DNA from: UBA3537 sp038138145
GTDB lineage: Bacteria; Bacteroidota; Bacteroidia; Flavobacteriales; Flavobacteriaceae
Length of the DNA stretch: 64,000 bases
Direction of reading: 5' to 3'
NCBI GenBank assembly: GCA_038138145.1
Contig: JAYQDD010000001.1
Location: forward strand, 388,576 to 452,575
Within the stretch, counting starts at the first letter, position 1. Each line of letters opens with the position of its first letter. The position numbers and the translations under genes were made by a program. Positions 8,678 to 17,429 of this stretch are shown here, piece after piece. The notes under the pieces are model-generated. The model was given only the letters and a program-made list of their open reading frames with translations. It was not told the DNA's origin and ran no database searches.

Positions 8678-9067
8678 ATGAACAATATCAAAGCAAATTA
8701 CATCGATGGCTTTGTTTTTCCAATGCAACGGAAACATCTGAACGAATACAAAAAAATAGCTGTAGAAATAGCTGAAATCTGGAAAGAATACGGCGCACTT
8801 GCCTATTTTGAGTATGTTGGTGAAGATTTAAAATTAGACGGTACTCGATCTTTTGTTGAGATTCTAAATTTAGAAAAAGAAGAACTTGTAATATTTGGTT
8901 GGGTTCTATTTTCATCAAAAAAAGAACGCGATAAGGCAAATAAACAAATCCCCAACGACCCAAGAATAAAAGCACTCATGGGTGCATTAACCAATCCCGA
9001 TAGACTAATTTTTGACGCCAGTAAAATGGTCTATGGAGGATTTCAGGAATTTATTTGGGCGAAATAA
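8678..9067 (+). CDS. DUF1428 family protein (YbaA-like)
   Basis: Small cytosolic protein of 129 residues with the DUF1428 pattern: a Tyr-Asp-Gly-Phe start (YIDGFVFPMQ), a central Trp-Lys-Glu-Tyr-Gly-Ala segment, and the late motif NDPRIKALM ending in a Gly-Gly-Phe-x-Glu segment. The fold is a ferredoxin-like alpha/beta dimer related to EthD-type proteins. No catalytic role is established. It sits 25 bases after the cytochrome c gene and 9 bases before a Crp-type regulator, so co-transcription is likely. Confidence 0.8.
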   Translation: MNNIKANYIDGFVFPMQRKHLNEYKKIAVEIAEIWKEYGALAYFEYVGEDLKLDGTRSFVEILNLEKEELVIFGWVLFSSKKERDKANKQIPNDPRIKALMGALTNPDRLIFDASKMVYGGFQEFIWAK

Positions 9068-9076
9068 AAAAACTAA

Positions 9077-9703
9077 ATGACAGAATTTAACCACCTATTT
9101 AAAGCCCTTAACATTGTTGAGGATGAATTAAAAAAAGAGATTTTGAGCGTTGGTGTTTTAGAGCAGGTCCCAAAACATTCATTTATAGTGGAACAACACA
9201 AGTACATCAAATGGTTAGCGCTGGTCATCTCTGGTAAAGTACGCGTTTGGCAAGAAAATGAAGACCGAGAAATTTTGCTTTATTATGTTCGACCAGTACA
9301 GACCTGTGTAATGTCTTTGTCTGCCACGTTTAGAGACTGTAAAAGCGTCGTAAATGGCAAAACTGAAGAAGATACCACCCTTATCAAAATTCCTGTTCGC
9401 TTTGCCACAGAGTGGAGTTTTAAGTATAAATCATGGAACAAATTCACCACCAACGCTTTTATTCACAGTTATGAAGACCTTCTTCTCGCCTATAAAAATT
9501 TGGCATTCAACAAAGTAGATCAACGATTGATGAAGTATTTAAACGCTATGCGCATACAAAACAACACCCCTTTTATAAAACGCTCACACAGTCAGTTGGC
9601 CAAAGAAATAGGGACGACTCGAGAAGTCATTTCCAAAACACTAAAACAACTAGAACACTCTGGGGTTGTAAAACTAAGTTTTAAACAAATCGAACTGCTT
9701 TAA
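9077..9703 (+). CDS. Crp/Fnr family transcriptional regulator
   Basis: The 208-residue protein has an N-terminal cyclic-nucleotide-binding-like beta-roll (about 10-115) and a C-terminal winged helix-turn-helix (about 160-205; QLAKEIGTTREVISKTLKQL). It has no Fnr-type cysteine cluster for an iron-sulfur centre; the only cysteines are the pair around TCVMS and RDCKS. In Bacteroidota such proteins often answer to redox or oxygen changes. Because it closes the b561/cytochrome c/DUF1428 group, it may regulate that group or the following lipoprotein; this is inference. Confidence 0.85.
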   Translation: MTEFNHLFKALNIVEDELKKEILSVGVLEQVPKHSFIVEQHKYIKWLALVISGKVRVWQENEDREILLYYVRPVQTCVMSLSATFRDCKSVVNGKTEEDTTLIKIPVRFATEWSFKYKSWNKFTTNAFIHSYEDLLLAYKNLAFNKVDQRLMKYLNAMRIQNNTPFIKRSHSQLAKEIGTTREVISKTLKQLEHSGVVKLSFKQIELL

Positions 9704-9806
9704 ATTATTTTTTTCGCAGTTGTAACAAAAGGTACAGGTTAATGCTTCCTATCCCTCCTACATTTGTAACGTAATTCAAATCTATAATAAATAAAACCAC
9801 AAAAAA

Positions 9807-10985
9807 ATGAAACAAAAAATCAATTCAATCATCGTCATTTTGTTTGTACTGCTCAGTGTTGGATGCAGCACAAACAAAACAAAACACGAAGTTATGAAAG
9901 CCAGCAAATCTTGGATTTCAAATTTTAACTCTGGAAACACCACAGCAATTGCCAACGCCTATACTGAAAATGCTGTTATGGTCGCGAAACCTTTTGGAAC
10001 GTTTAAAGGACGTAAAGCCATCAGTGAATTTTGGACACCATTTGTAAAATCTGGTGCTTCAGATTTGATTTATTCAAACACAAACGTAGAGGTCATCAGC
10101 GACACCAAAGCCATTATTTCATCCGATTGGGAAATGAACGTTGGAAAAGGAATCATCACCAATGAAACTTGGGAAAAAATAGACGGAACATGGTTACTTA
10201 CAGAAGACCATTTTGAAGTCAAAGAACAATTCAATAACACAAAAAACAATGATCAAATGAACACAAAAGAAACTTATGTATTGGTCCATTCCGCATGGTT
10301 AGGCGGATGGCAATGGGAAAACGTAGCCAAAACCCTTAAAGACAATGGACATTCCGTACTTACACCTGACCTTCCTGGTCATGGAAACGACAAAACACCG
10401 CCAGCCGAAATTACTATGAAAGACTATGTACGTACCCTATCAAATATTCTAGAAAAGCAAGATAAACCTGTTATTTTGGTTGGACATAGCTTCAATGGAA
10501 TTACTGTTAGTCGAGTAGCAGAACTTCATCCAGATAAGGTTAAAAAGCTGGTCTATGTTGCCGCATTTTTATTGCCCAATGGAGGGTCGTTCTTTAAAGC
10601 AGTTCAAGGCGTTGAGGGCTCAAAAGCTGTAGAAAATTTCTATTTGTCGGATGATAAAACTTATGCCTTAGTCAAAGAAGACGAAATCCAGAATGCTTTT
10701 GCGCACGATATCCCCAAAGAAGCATTTGATGGTGCAAAACCCTATATCGTTCCAGAACCCGCAGCACCACTCATGTATGAACTGGAAATTACAGATGCTA
10801 ATTTTGGTGAAATCTCGAAATACTACGTCGAATGTACCGAAGACAGAGCCATCCCAATTGAGATACAAAGAGCCATGTACAAGGGCAATGTAAAAAAATC
10901 ATACTCACTAAAATCGAGTCATACACCTAACTTCTCTCAACCAGGAAAATTAGCAGCTGTCCTAATGGAAGTTATTGAGGACTAA
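9807..10985 (+). CDS. Lipoprotein fusion: SnoaL-like domain plus alpha/beta-hydrolase
   Basis: 392 residues in two parts. After a lipoprotein signal (LSVGC, Cys20) comes a SnoaL/DUF4440-like ketosteroid-isomerase fold (about 27-140). A polar linker (about 141-152) leads to an alpha/beta-hydrolase of the methylesterase (EstC/plant MES) type. There the nucleophile is Ser228 in GHSFNG, the acid Asp346 in CTEDRAIP and the base His372. The usual HGAW oxyanion motif reads HSAW. An internal ATG at 10257 coincides with the normal start of stand-alone hydrolases. Substrate unknown; the protein should be anchored in the envelope. Confidence 0.85.
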   Translation: MKQKINSIIVILFVLLSVGCSTNKTKHEVMKASKSWISNFNSGNTTAIANAYTENAVMVAKPFGTFKGRKAISEFWTPFVKSGASDLIYSNTNVEVISDTKAIISSDWEMNVGKGIITNETWEKIDGTWLLTEDHFEVKEQFNNTKNNDQMNTKETYVLVHSAWLGGWQWENVAKTLKDNGHSVLTPDLPGHGNDKTPPAEITMKDYVRTLSNILEKQDKPVILVGHSFNGITVSRVAELHPDKVKKLVYVAAFLLPNGGSFFKAVQGVEGSKAVENFYLSDDKTYALVKEDEIQNAFAHDIPKEAFDGAKPYIVPEPAAPLMYELEITDANFGEISKYYVECTEDRAIPIEIQRAMYKGNVKKSYSLKSSHTPNFSQPGKLAAVLMEVIED

Positions 10986-11007
10986 GTCACTGTCTTAGAT
11001 TAAATAA

Positions 11008-11035
11008 AATCCTGACCTCTTGGTTGGGATTTTTT
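11008..11035 (+). terminator. Rho-independent terminator
   Basis: A 10-bp stem with two wobble pairs (AATCCTGACC with GGTTGGGATT) around loop TCTT is followed by a T-run. It lies between the converging lipoprotein hydrolase and pirin genes and may serve both. Confidence 0.7.
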
Positions 11036-11756
11036 ATTCTAAAATAGGCACTTCAAGAAAAAGTAATTGTGCATCATTTTCCGCAATGACTTCAAAAGAT
11101 GAAGTTTTCGAAATACCAACAGCATCTCGCTTTCCTAACTTTTGATCCAAAATGGCTGAACTACCGTAAATCTGTAAAACATAAACACCGTGTGCCTGGG
11201 ACTTTAAAGTATATTTGAACACATCATCTGTATTCAAGTTGATTCTTGATATTTGTGCATCTTGATGAATTTTTAAACTATTTTCAAGCTTAAAATCATC
11301 AATTGACTCTATTAATACTTGTAAAATTCCATATTTCGACTGTTCAAAATGCCGTTGATCATAACGCGGCGAAACACCATGTTTATTTGGTAAAATCCAA
11401 ATTTGAAACAAGCTTAAATCTTCGGTTGAAGATGCATTCATTTCAGAATGAAAAACACCTGTACCCGCCGACATAACTTGAACCTCTCCTGCCTTTACTG
11501 TTAACCATTGCTCACTCATAGAATCTTTGTGTTTCAAAACCCCAGATATAGGTATGGTAATAATTTCCATATTATCGTGGGGATGTGTTCCAAAGCCCAT
11601 ATTTGGTGCAATTCGATCATCATTTAGGACGCGTAATGCACCAAAATTCATTTTTTTTGGGTCAAAATAACGCGCAAAACTAAAAGAGTGGTTGGCCTTA
11701 AGCCAACCATGATCTGCAAAACCTCTTGAGGAGGCAGGATGAAAAATAATATCCAT
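11034..11756 (-). CDS. Pirin family protein (YhhW-like)
   Basis: Bicupin of 240 residues. The metal site of pirins and quercetin 2,3-dioxygenases is intact: His58 and His60 in GTHPHDN, and His103 and Glu105 in VFHSEMN. The N-terminal RGFADHGWLKANHSFSF is the family opening. Related YhhW proteins oxidise flavonoids in vitro, but the physiological substrate here is unknown. It is divergent from the acyl-CoA carboxylase gene and shares a 95-base intergenic region with a 16-bp perfect palindrome. Confidence 0.9.
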   Translation of the reverse strand: MDIIFHPASSRGFADHGWLKANHSFSFARYFDPKKMNFGALRVLNDDRIAPNMGFGTHPHDNMEIITIPISGVLKHKDSMSEQWLTVKAGEVQVMSAGTGVFHSEMNASSTEDLSLFQIWILPNKHGVSPRYDQRHFEQSKYGILQVLIESIDDFKLENSLKIHQDAQISRINLNTDDVFKYTLKSQAHGVYVLQIYGSSAILDQKLGKRDAVGISKTSSFEVIAENDAQLLFLEVPILE

Positions 11757-11782
11757 ATCAACTGTTTTCTTCTTAGTGTGAA

Positions 11783-11798
11783 AAGAATTATAATTCTT
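11783..11798. promoter_or_regulatory. 16-bp perfect palindrome between pirin and carboxylase genes
   Basis: AAGAATTATAATTCTT is fully self-complementary. It lies between two divergent genes, 27 bases before the pirin ATG and about 60 before the carboxylase ATG, where an operator would be expected. It resembles AT-rich Fur/PerR-type boxes only loosely. Confidence 0.35.
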
Positions 11799-11832
11799 CG
11801 TTAAACAAAATTCGTTAAGTAAAGATAATTCT

Positions 11833-11840
11833 TACTTTTG
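11833..11840 (+). promoter_or_regulatory. -7 box TACTTTTG of the acyl-CoA carboxylase gene
   Basis: Matches TAnnTTTG and ends 11 bases before the first possible ATG (11852), leaving a very short leader. No good -33 TTG was seen. Confidence 0.45.
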
Positions 11841-11857
11841 TTGTAAAGATAATGCAC

Positions 11858-13486
11858 ATGGATCTAAACTTCAATAAAAACGAAGACCAGAACAAACTAC
11901 TTGTTTCTGAACTAAAAAAACGGTTGATACAAGTAAAACTAGGCGGTGGTGCAGCCAAAATTGAAAAACAACACGCTAAAGGAAAAATGACCGCACGAGA
12001 GCGTATTGATTATCTTTTGGACCCTAAATCAAAATCCATCGAAATTGGCGCTTTTGCAGGTCATGGCATGTATCCTAAACACGGTGGTTGCCCTTCTGGT
12101 GGTGTCATCGTAAAAATGGGCTATATTGCCAAACGCCAGTGTATCGTGGTGGCCAATGATGCAACTGTGAAAGCTGGAGCTTGGTTTCCTATCACAGCTA
12201 AAAAGAATTTACGTGCACAAGAAATTGCAATAGAAAACAAACTCCCCATCATATATCTTGTAGATTCAGCAGGAGTCTATCTCCCTATGCAAGACGAAAT
12301 TTTTCCTGACAAAGAACACTTTGGGCGTATTTTTAGAAACAACGCCATCATGAGCAGTATGGGCATCACACAAATATCGGCGGTCATGGGCAGTTGTGTC
12401 GCTGGTGGAGCCTACCTTCCCATTATGAGTGACGAAGCTATTATTGTCGATAAAACGGCCAGTATTTTTTTGGCAGGAAGCTATCTGGTTAAAGCCGCCA
12501 TTGGCGAAAGTATCGACAATGAAACCCTTGGCGGTGCTACTACCCATTGCGAAATCAGTGGTGTAACAGATTATAAAGCCAAAAATGATAAAGATGCTTT
12601 AGACAAAATAAAGTCTATAATAGATAAAATTGGCAGTGCAGAACATGCTGGATTTAACCGAACAAAAGCCGTGCAACCCAAAGAAAATCCTGAGGACATT
12701 TTTGGAATCCTACCGCGCTCGCGTGCCGATCAATATGACACCTACGAAATCATCAAACGATTAGTCGATAATTCAGAATACGAAGAATACAAAGCGGGTT
12801 ATGGAAAAACCATCATCACGTGCTATGCGCGCATTGACGGTTGGGCCGTTGGTATTGTAGCGAATCAACGTAAGTTGGTCAAAACCAAAAAAGGAGAAAT
12901 GCAATTTGGCGGAGTGATTTATAACGACAGCGCCGACAAAGCGACTCGATTTATTGCCAATTGTAATCAGAAAAAAATTCCTTTGGTGTTTTTACAAGAT
13001 GTTACTGGATTTATGGTCGGCAGCAAAAGTGAACACAGTGGTATCATCAAAGATGGCGCAAAAATGGTAAATGCTGTAAGCAATAGCGTAGTGCCAAAAT
13101 TTACCATCATCATGGGGAATAGCTACGGAGCAGGGAATTATGCCATGTGTGGCAAGGCCTATGACCCTCGATTGATAGCCGCATGGCCAAGTGCAGAATT
13201 GGCCGTAATGAGTGGAAATAGCGCTTCTAAAGTACTGTTGCAAATAGAAACTGCAGCGCTCAAAAAACAAGGGAAAAAAATTACGGAACAACAAGAAGCC
13301 GAATTACTCTCCAGCATCAAAGAAAAGTACGACGAACAAGTTTCACCCTATTATGCCGCTGCACGGCTTTGGACTGATGGTGTTATCAATCCGTTGGAAA
13401 CACGTACATGGATCAGTATGGGTATTGAAGCGGCTAACCATGCACCCATCGACAAAGACTTTAACTTAGGTGTGATTCAAGTTTAA
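11858..13486 (+). CDS. Acyl-CoA carboxylase, carboxyltransferase beta subunit
   Basis: Transfers CO2 from carboxy-biotin to an acyl-CoA (methylcrotonyl- or propionyl-CoA type). The 542 residues hold the two crotonase-like carboxyltransferase halves. Visible are KGKMTARERI near the start, the oxyanion-hole segment GSCVAGGAYLP (first half), and MGNSYGAGNYAMCG with WPSAELAVMSG (second half). Overall it most resembles the MCC-type beta subunit. No biotin carboxylase or biotin carrier gene lies nearby, so the partner must be elsewhere. A start at 11852 would add Met-His. Its end overlaps the end of the opposing menE by 21 bases. Confidence 0.9.
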   Translation: MDLNFNKNEDQNKLLVSELKKRLIQVKLGGGAAKIEKQHAKGKMTARERIDYLLDPKSKSIEIGAFAGHGMYPKHGGCPSGGVIVKMGYIAKRQCIVVANDATVKAGAWFPITAKKNLRAQEIAIENKLPIIYLVDSAGVYLPMQDEIFPDKEHFGRIFRNNAIMSSMGITQISAVMGSCVAGGAYLPIMSDEAIIVDKTASIFLAGSYLVKAAIGESIDNETLGGATTHCEISGVTDYKAKNDKDALDKIKSIIDKIGSAEHAGFNRTKAVQPKENPEDIFGILPRSRADQYDTYEIIKRLVDNSEYEEYKAGYGKTIITCYARIDGWAVGIVANQRKLVKTKKGEMQFGGVIYNDSADKATRFIANCNQKKIPLVFLQDVTGFMVGSKSEHSGIIKDGAKMVNAVSNSVVPKFTIIMGNSYGAGNYAMCGKAYDPRLIAAWPSAELAVMSGNSASKVLLQIETAALKKQGKKITEQQEAELLSSIKEKYDEQVSPYYAAARLWTDGVINPLETRTWISMGIEAANHAPIDKDFNLGVIQV

Positions 13487-14536
13487 CAAATCTAAGGTTT
13501 TCTGGCGTTGGATTTTTCCGGATTTAGTCCTATGAAATTTTGGTAAGAAATAAGTGGCCTTAGGCCTTTTAATGGTTTCAATATCGCCTAAATCCAAATC
13601 CAATTGTTTGGCTTTACTTTCTACAATTAAAACTACTTTTTGACCTAGTATTTCATCTGAAATCCCAGCAACAAAAAAAGGTGTTTTTATCTGATTTTGT
13701 AGTTTTTGCTCCAATACTTCTGGGTGTATTTTTAACCCTCCAGAATTTATCACATGATCAAAGCGGCCCAACCATTTAAAAGCATCTTTGGAAATTAGAG
13801 AAACCACATCGTTTGTTTGCAAAAGCTTAGGGTTTAAGTGTGGTGCGTTCACCGTGAGGCAACCACGATCGTCTTGGGCAATAGAAATGTTTGGCAGTAC
13901 TCTAAAAACAGTTTCACCTTCAGATAGATTTTTAGCAGCAATATGACTGACCGTTTCTGTCATTCCGAAAGTTTCAAAAACTGTGCAATTGTACTGTTTC
14001 AACTGATGTGCTAAATCTATTGAAACAGCTGCGCCACCCACCAAAAGTGTCCCAATTAAATTAAGTTTTGAAAGGGAATTGTAGATTTGCAAAGGCACCA
14101 TTGCCGAAAAATCATAGGGTTTAGAAATAAGCTCTAAAGGGCTCGAAGAGGGTTCTATAATATCTAATTTTAGCCCTAAGACCCAAGCACGAACAAACAT
14201 CATTTTGGCAGCAATGTATGAAAACGGTAAGCAACAAAGTGCAGAATCACCAGGACTTAAATTAAAAAAAACACCTGTTGCTTTGGCGGAATTCACAAAT
14301 GCTTTTTTTGGTATTGATATTGTGGTTGGTTCGGAGGTTGTTCCTGAGGTACTTAAGCAAATATTTTCAGAGTCATCAACCCAATTTAGGATAAATTCTC
14401 CTAAATTACGCTCATTTTCACTTCCTGTCTTGGTGAAGTCATTGGCCAATATTTTGGCGGTATCAATAGTGTATTGAACACCATTGAGTTGAAATGATTC
14501 ATTGGGTTTTGTATGACTTATCGCATTATTCAACAT
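13466..14536 (-). CDS. menE: O-succinylbenzoate--CoA ligase
   Basis: Activates o-succinylbenzoate to its CoA thioester in menaquinone synthesis. It is an ANL-family adenylating enzyme of 356 residues, shorter than the roughly 450-490 of the E. coli and Bacillus enzymes because the N-terminal subdomain is reduced, as is usual in Bacteroidota. The phosphate loop is STSGTTSEPTT, the core motif is ETFGMTETVSHI, and the C-terminal catalytic lysine lies in RTKSGKIQRQ. It is last in the run menB-menA-menC-CPBP-menE, all on the minus strand with gaps of 3 bases or less, so they form one operon. Confidence 0.9.
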   Translation of the reverse strand: MLNNAISHTKPNESFQLNGVQYTIDTAKILANDFTKTGSENERNLGEFILNWVDDSENICLSTSGTTSEPTTISIPKKAFVNSAKATGVFFNLSPGDSALCCLPFSYIAAKMMFVRAWVLGLKLDIIEPSSSPLELISKPYDFSAMVPLQIYNSLSKLNLIGTLLVGGAAVSIDLAHQLKQYNCTVFETFGMTETVSHIAAKNLSEGETVFRVLPNISIAQDDRGCLTVNAPHLNPKLLQTNDVVSLISKDAFKWLGRFDHVINSGGLKIHPEVLEQKLQNQIKTPFFVAGISDEILGQKVVLIVESKAKQLDLDLGDIETIKRPKATYFLPKFHRTKSGKIQRQKTLDLLNLNHT

Positions 14537-15465
14537 TAGTCTTTAGTGACATTACCAAATAGTTTTTCTTTCCAGTCAGTCCAGTTGTATTTTTTTGCAA
14601 AAATATAGAGCAATAATGGATAAATTACGAAAACTGGAAAAAAGACTTCTGCCCCAGCTATTTCGGGCTCTGAAATGTCTTTTAGTATAGAATGGGTTTG
14701 GAAAGCCGTCCAATCGGCGGTAAGCAACAACGCGGCCAAAAGGTTGTTTGCCGCATGAAAACCAAGCGCTAATTCCAATCCTTCGTCCATAAGCGTCATG
14801 ATGCCCAACAAAAATCCTGTTCCGACATAATGAACTAAAAGGATGTGTCCGAGTTTGCCAATTTCAGGGTTTGAAATGTGCAATAATCCAAATAATGTGG
14901 ACGTCAAAACAAGAGGCAACCATCTGTTTTTTGCCAATACTCCTATACCTTGCATCAAATAGCCACGAAAAAAATATTCTTCAAAACTTGTCTGCAATGG
15001 TATAAAAAGAACAGAAATAAGCAGTAAAATTAAAAATGGTTTTAATTCAAAATTAAACACATAGTGCACTGGATTCATAACATATTCTAAACCAATAAAA
15101 AAACTTGTAAAAACACCCCAAACGATGAACGCAAACCAAAAACGACCCCAATCGATTTTAGCTCTTGAGGTGGTTAAACTTTTTAGGGTTTGTTTATGTA
15201 AGAACTTTGCAACAACAAATACAGCCAACAGCCCCACAGCAAAGGAGAGCAACATCAAAAATAGATTCAAATTTGAATCCAACATAGCCATAAGTTGATA
15301 AGGATCTTCCAGAGTCGCTACATTACCTCCATCTTCCATCAACTTAAGCATTAAGGCAACCGTGAATGGGATTTGCCCAACAATCACCCCTATGGCTACA
15401 ATAATAAGGCCAACAAGATACAGCCACCAATCGTGTTCGAATTTAAATGCTTGTTTTATATACAT
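14536..15465 (-). CDS. CPBP family intramembrane glutamic endopeptidase
   Basis: Integral membrane protein of 309 residues with about eight hydrophobic helices. The CPBP/Rce1 active-site motifs are present: EEYFFRG (EExxxR), the histidine in LLHISNPE, and the HAANN motif in a later helix. The family includes CAAX-type and bacteriocin-processing proteases. The substrate here is unknown. It is embedded in the menaquinone operon with its start base next to menC and its end overlapping the menE start by one base, but nothing shows a role in quinone synthesis. Confidence 0.85.
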   Translation of the reverse strand: MYIKQAFKFEHDWWLYLVGLIIVAIGVIVGQIPFTVALMLKLMEDGGNVATLEDPYQLMAMLDSNLNLFLMLLSFAVGLLAVFVVAKFLHKQTLKSLTTSRAKIDWGRFWFAFIVWGVFTSFFIGLEYVMNPVHYVFNFELKPFLILLLISVLFIPLQTSFEEYFFRGYLMQGIGVLAKNRWLPLVLTSTLFGLLHISNPEIGKLGHILLVHYVGTGFLLGIMTLMDEGLELALGFHAANNLLAALLLTADWTAFQTHSILKDISEPEIAGAEVFFPVFVIYPLLLYIFAKKYNWTDWKEKLFGNVTKD

Positions 15466-15467
15466 AT

Positions 15468-16502
15468 CTAAAATTTAATGTTCCATTTATTTAAAGGAAT
15501 ATACGCCAGATGCCCATTTTTTATTGATAAAGGCGAATCCATGTTGTTTGTAAACAACCCTCCAGTTCCCAACCCTTGAGGTCGTTTTACACCCAAATTA
15601 TAGGTCCATTGTGCGATGGCATTAAGGCCAATATTGCTTTCTAATGCACTGGTAATCCACCACCCAATCGACTGATTATCAGCAAAATCTATCCATGACT
15701 GACTCCCCGAAAAACCACCCACAAGCGTTGGCTTTAAAATAATATATTGGGGATTTATAGTTTGTAGCAATTGTTTTCGCTTTGTTACATCATGAACGCC
15801 TATTAATTCTTCATCCAAAGCAATAGGTAAAGGCGTTTTGGAGCAAAGTTCTGCCATAGCATCGTACTGTCCAGCACTTATGGGTTGCTCTATCGAATGC
15901 AAATCATAATCTGATAAACGCTTCAATTTTTCCATTGCTTCCAAAGGTGAAAATGCACCATTAGCATCCACACGAACTTCAATGGTGCTGGCATCGTATT
16001 CATTTCTTATGGACTTGATTAAAGTCAATTCTGTTGCAAAATCTAAAGCCCCTATTTTGATTTTTATACAATTAAAACCTGCATCTAATTTTGAACGGAT
16101 TTGTGCTTTCATAAACTGCTCATCACCCATCCAAATCAACCCGTTAATTGGTATAAAATCTGTTCCTGAGGTGAATTTTGAAGGGAATAAAATACAAGGT
16201 GTTTTTGCTTTTAAATCTAAAAAAGCCATTTCTAACCCAAATTGAATGGCTGGAAATTCTGCTAATGCTATGAGAAGATGTTCTAAACCTAAATCGATGT
16301 GTTCACAAGCCCATTTTAGTTTTGCTTCAAAATCTGTACAATCATCACAACTCAAGCCACGAAACATACCACATTCACCTATACCAACAGCGCCTTCATC
16401 TTCAATTTTGATAAACCATGTGTCTTTGGTTTTTAGCACCCCACGTGAGGTACCACTGGCGTGTTTAAACTGTAATTGATATGGAAAAAATAATGCTTTC
16501 AT
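15468..16502 (-). CDS. menC: o-Succinylbenzoate synthase
   Basis: Enolase-superfamily dehydratase that converts SHCHC to o-succinylbenzoate. The 344 residues include the catalytic KIKIG lysines, the metal ligands Asp in VRVDANGAF, Glu in SIEQPIS and Asp in IALDEEL, and the second catalytic lysine in ILKPTLVGG. It lies between menA and the CPBP gene in the operon. Racemase side activity is common in the superfamily, but the context decides for MenC. Confidence 0.92.
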   Translation of the reverse strand: MKALFFPYQLQFKHASGTSRGVLKTKDTWFIKIEDEGAVGIGECGMFRGLSCDDCTDFEAKLKWACEHIDLGLEHLLIALAEFPAIQFGLEMAFLDLKAKTPCILFPSKFTSGTDFIPINGLIWMGDEQFMKAQIRSKLDAGFNCIKIKIGALDFATELTLIKSIRNEYDASTIEVRVDANGAFSPLEAMEKLKRLSDYDLHSIEQPISAGQYDAMAELCSKTPLPIALDEELIGVHDVTKRKQLLQTINPQYIILKPTLVGGFSGSQSWIDFADNQSIGWWITSALESNIGLNAIAQWTYNLGVKRPQGLGTGGLFTNNMDSPLSIKNGHLAYIPLNKWNIKF

Positions 16503-16504
16503 TG

Positions 16505-17428
16505 CTAATTGTACCGCATAAAATGTTCAATAATAAGCGCTGTAGCAAACAACAACGACAAGACAAAAGTAGACAATGCAACGAGTTTTAGGTGTGGGTC
16601 GTACGCTTTGGGGTTTGTTATGTAATAAATAGATTTAAGATGAAATAATAAAGGGACAAAGGCAATCCATGTGACAAACATTAGTTTTGAAAAAGACATG
16701 ATGTGCTGAAAAATGACCATCATAATTATAGCCAAAAGAATAAGTGAAAAATGATACACTTTAGCATTTTTAGGTCCCAAATATCCAGCCAATGTATTTT
16801 TATTTGATTTTAGATCCGAGTCTAAGTCGCGCATGTTATTCAAATTAAGTACTGCTGCGCTTAACAATCCAACAGATGAAGCAGGTAATAAGAGGCGAAA
16901 ATCTATGTGTTGAGCAAATAAGAAAAAAGTACCAAAAACACTGAGCAAACCAAAAAATATATATACCATAAGATCGCCAAGTGCTTTGTAGCCATACGCA
17001 GACTTTCCCACCGTATAGCTAATGGCAGCATAAATGGATAATCCACCCAAAACCATAAAAATCAAAGCATTAAGCAACTGATTTAAACCAAAAACCAACA
17101 GGATAAGTGACAGGGCTAAAACCCCACTGATGATTGCATTGAGCACTACAGCCAACCGCATTTGCTTGGCAGAAATTGTACCACTCTGAATAGCACGTTT
17201 TGGACCAATACGCGAATCATTATCGGTCCCTTTGACGCCATCACCATAATCATTGGCCAAATTGGATAAAATTTGGAAACTTAAAGTCGTTAGAATGATA
17301 AGGATAAAGATAGAGACATCAAAAACATCTAAAAAATAGGCATAACTAGAACCCACAATTGCCCCTGAAATCGAGAGCGGCAATGTACGAAGTCGAGATG
17401 CCGATATCCAAGACTTTAGATGGGCCAT
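16505..17428 (-). CDS. menA: 1,4-dihydroxy-2-naphthoate polyprenyltransferase
   Basis: UbiA-family inner-membrane prenyltransferase that joins the polyprenyl tail to DHNA, giving demethylmenaquinone. The 307 residues form about nine helices. The first Asp-rich prenyl diphosphate motif is NLANDYGDGVKG and the second is NNMRDLDSD. The start MAHLKSWISASRLRTLPLS is typical of MenA. It is separated from menB by one base and from menC by two. Confidence 0.93.
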   Translation of the reverse strand: MAHLKSWISASRLRTLPLSISGAIVGSSYAYFLDVFDVSIFILIILTTLSFQILSNLANDYGDGVKGTDNDSRIGPKRAIQSGTISAKQMRLAVVLNAIISGVLALSLILLVFGLNQLLNALIFMVLGGLSIYAAISYTVGKSAYGYKALGDLMVYIFFGLLSVFGTFFLFAQHIDFRLLLPASSVGLLSAAVLNLNNMRDLDSDLKSNKNTLAGYLGPKNAKVYHFSLILLAIIMMVIFQHIMSFSKLMFVTWIAFVPLLFHLKSIYYITNPKAYDPHLKLVALSTFVLSLLFATALIIEHFMRYN

Positions 17429-17429
17429 A

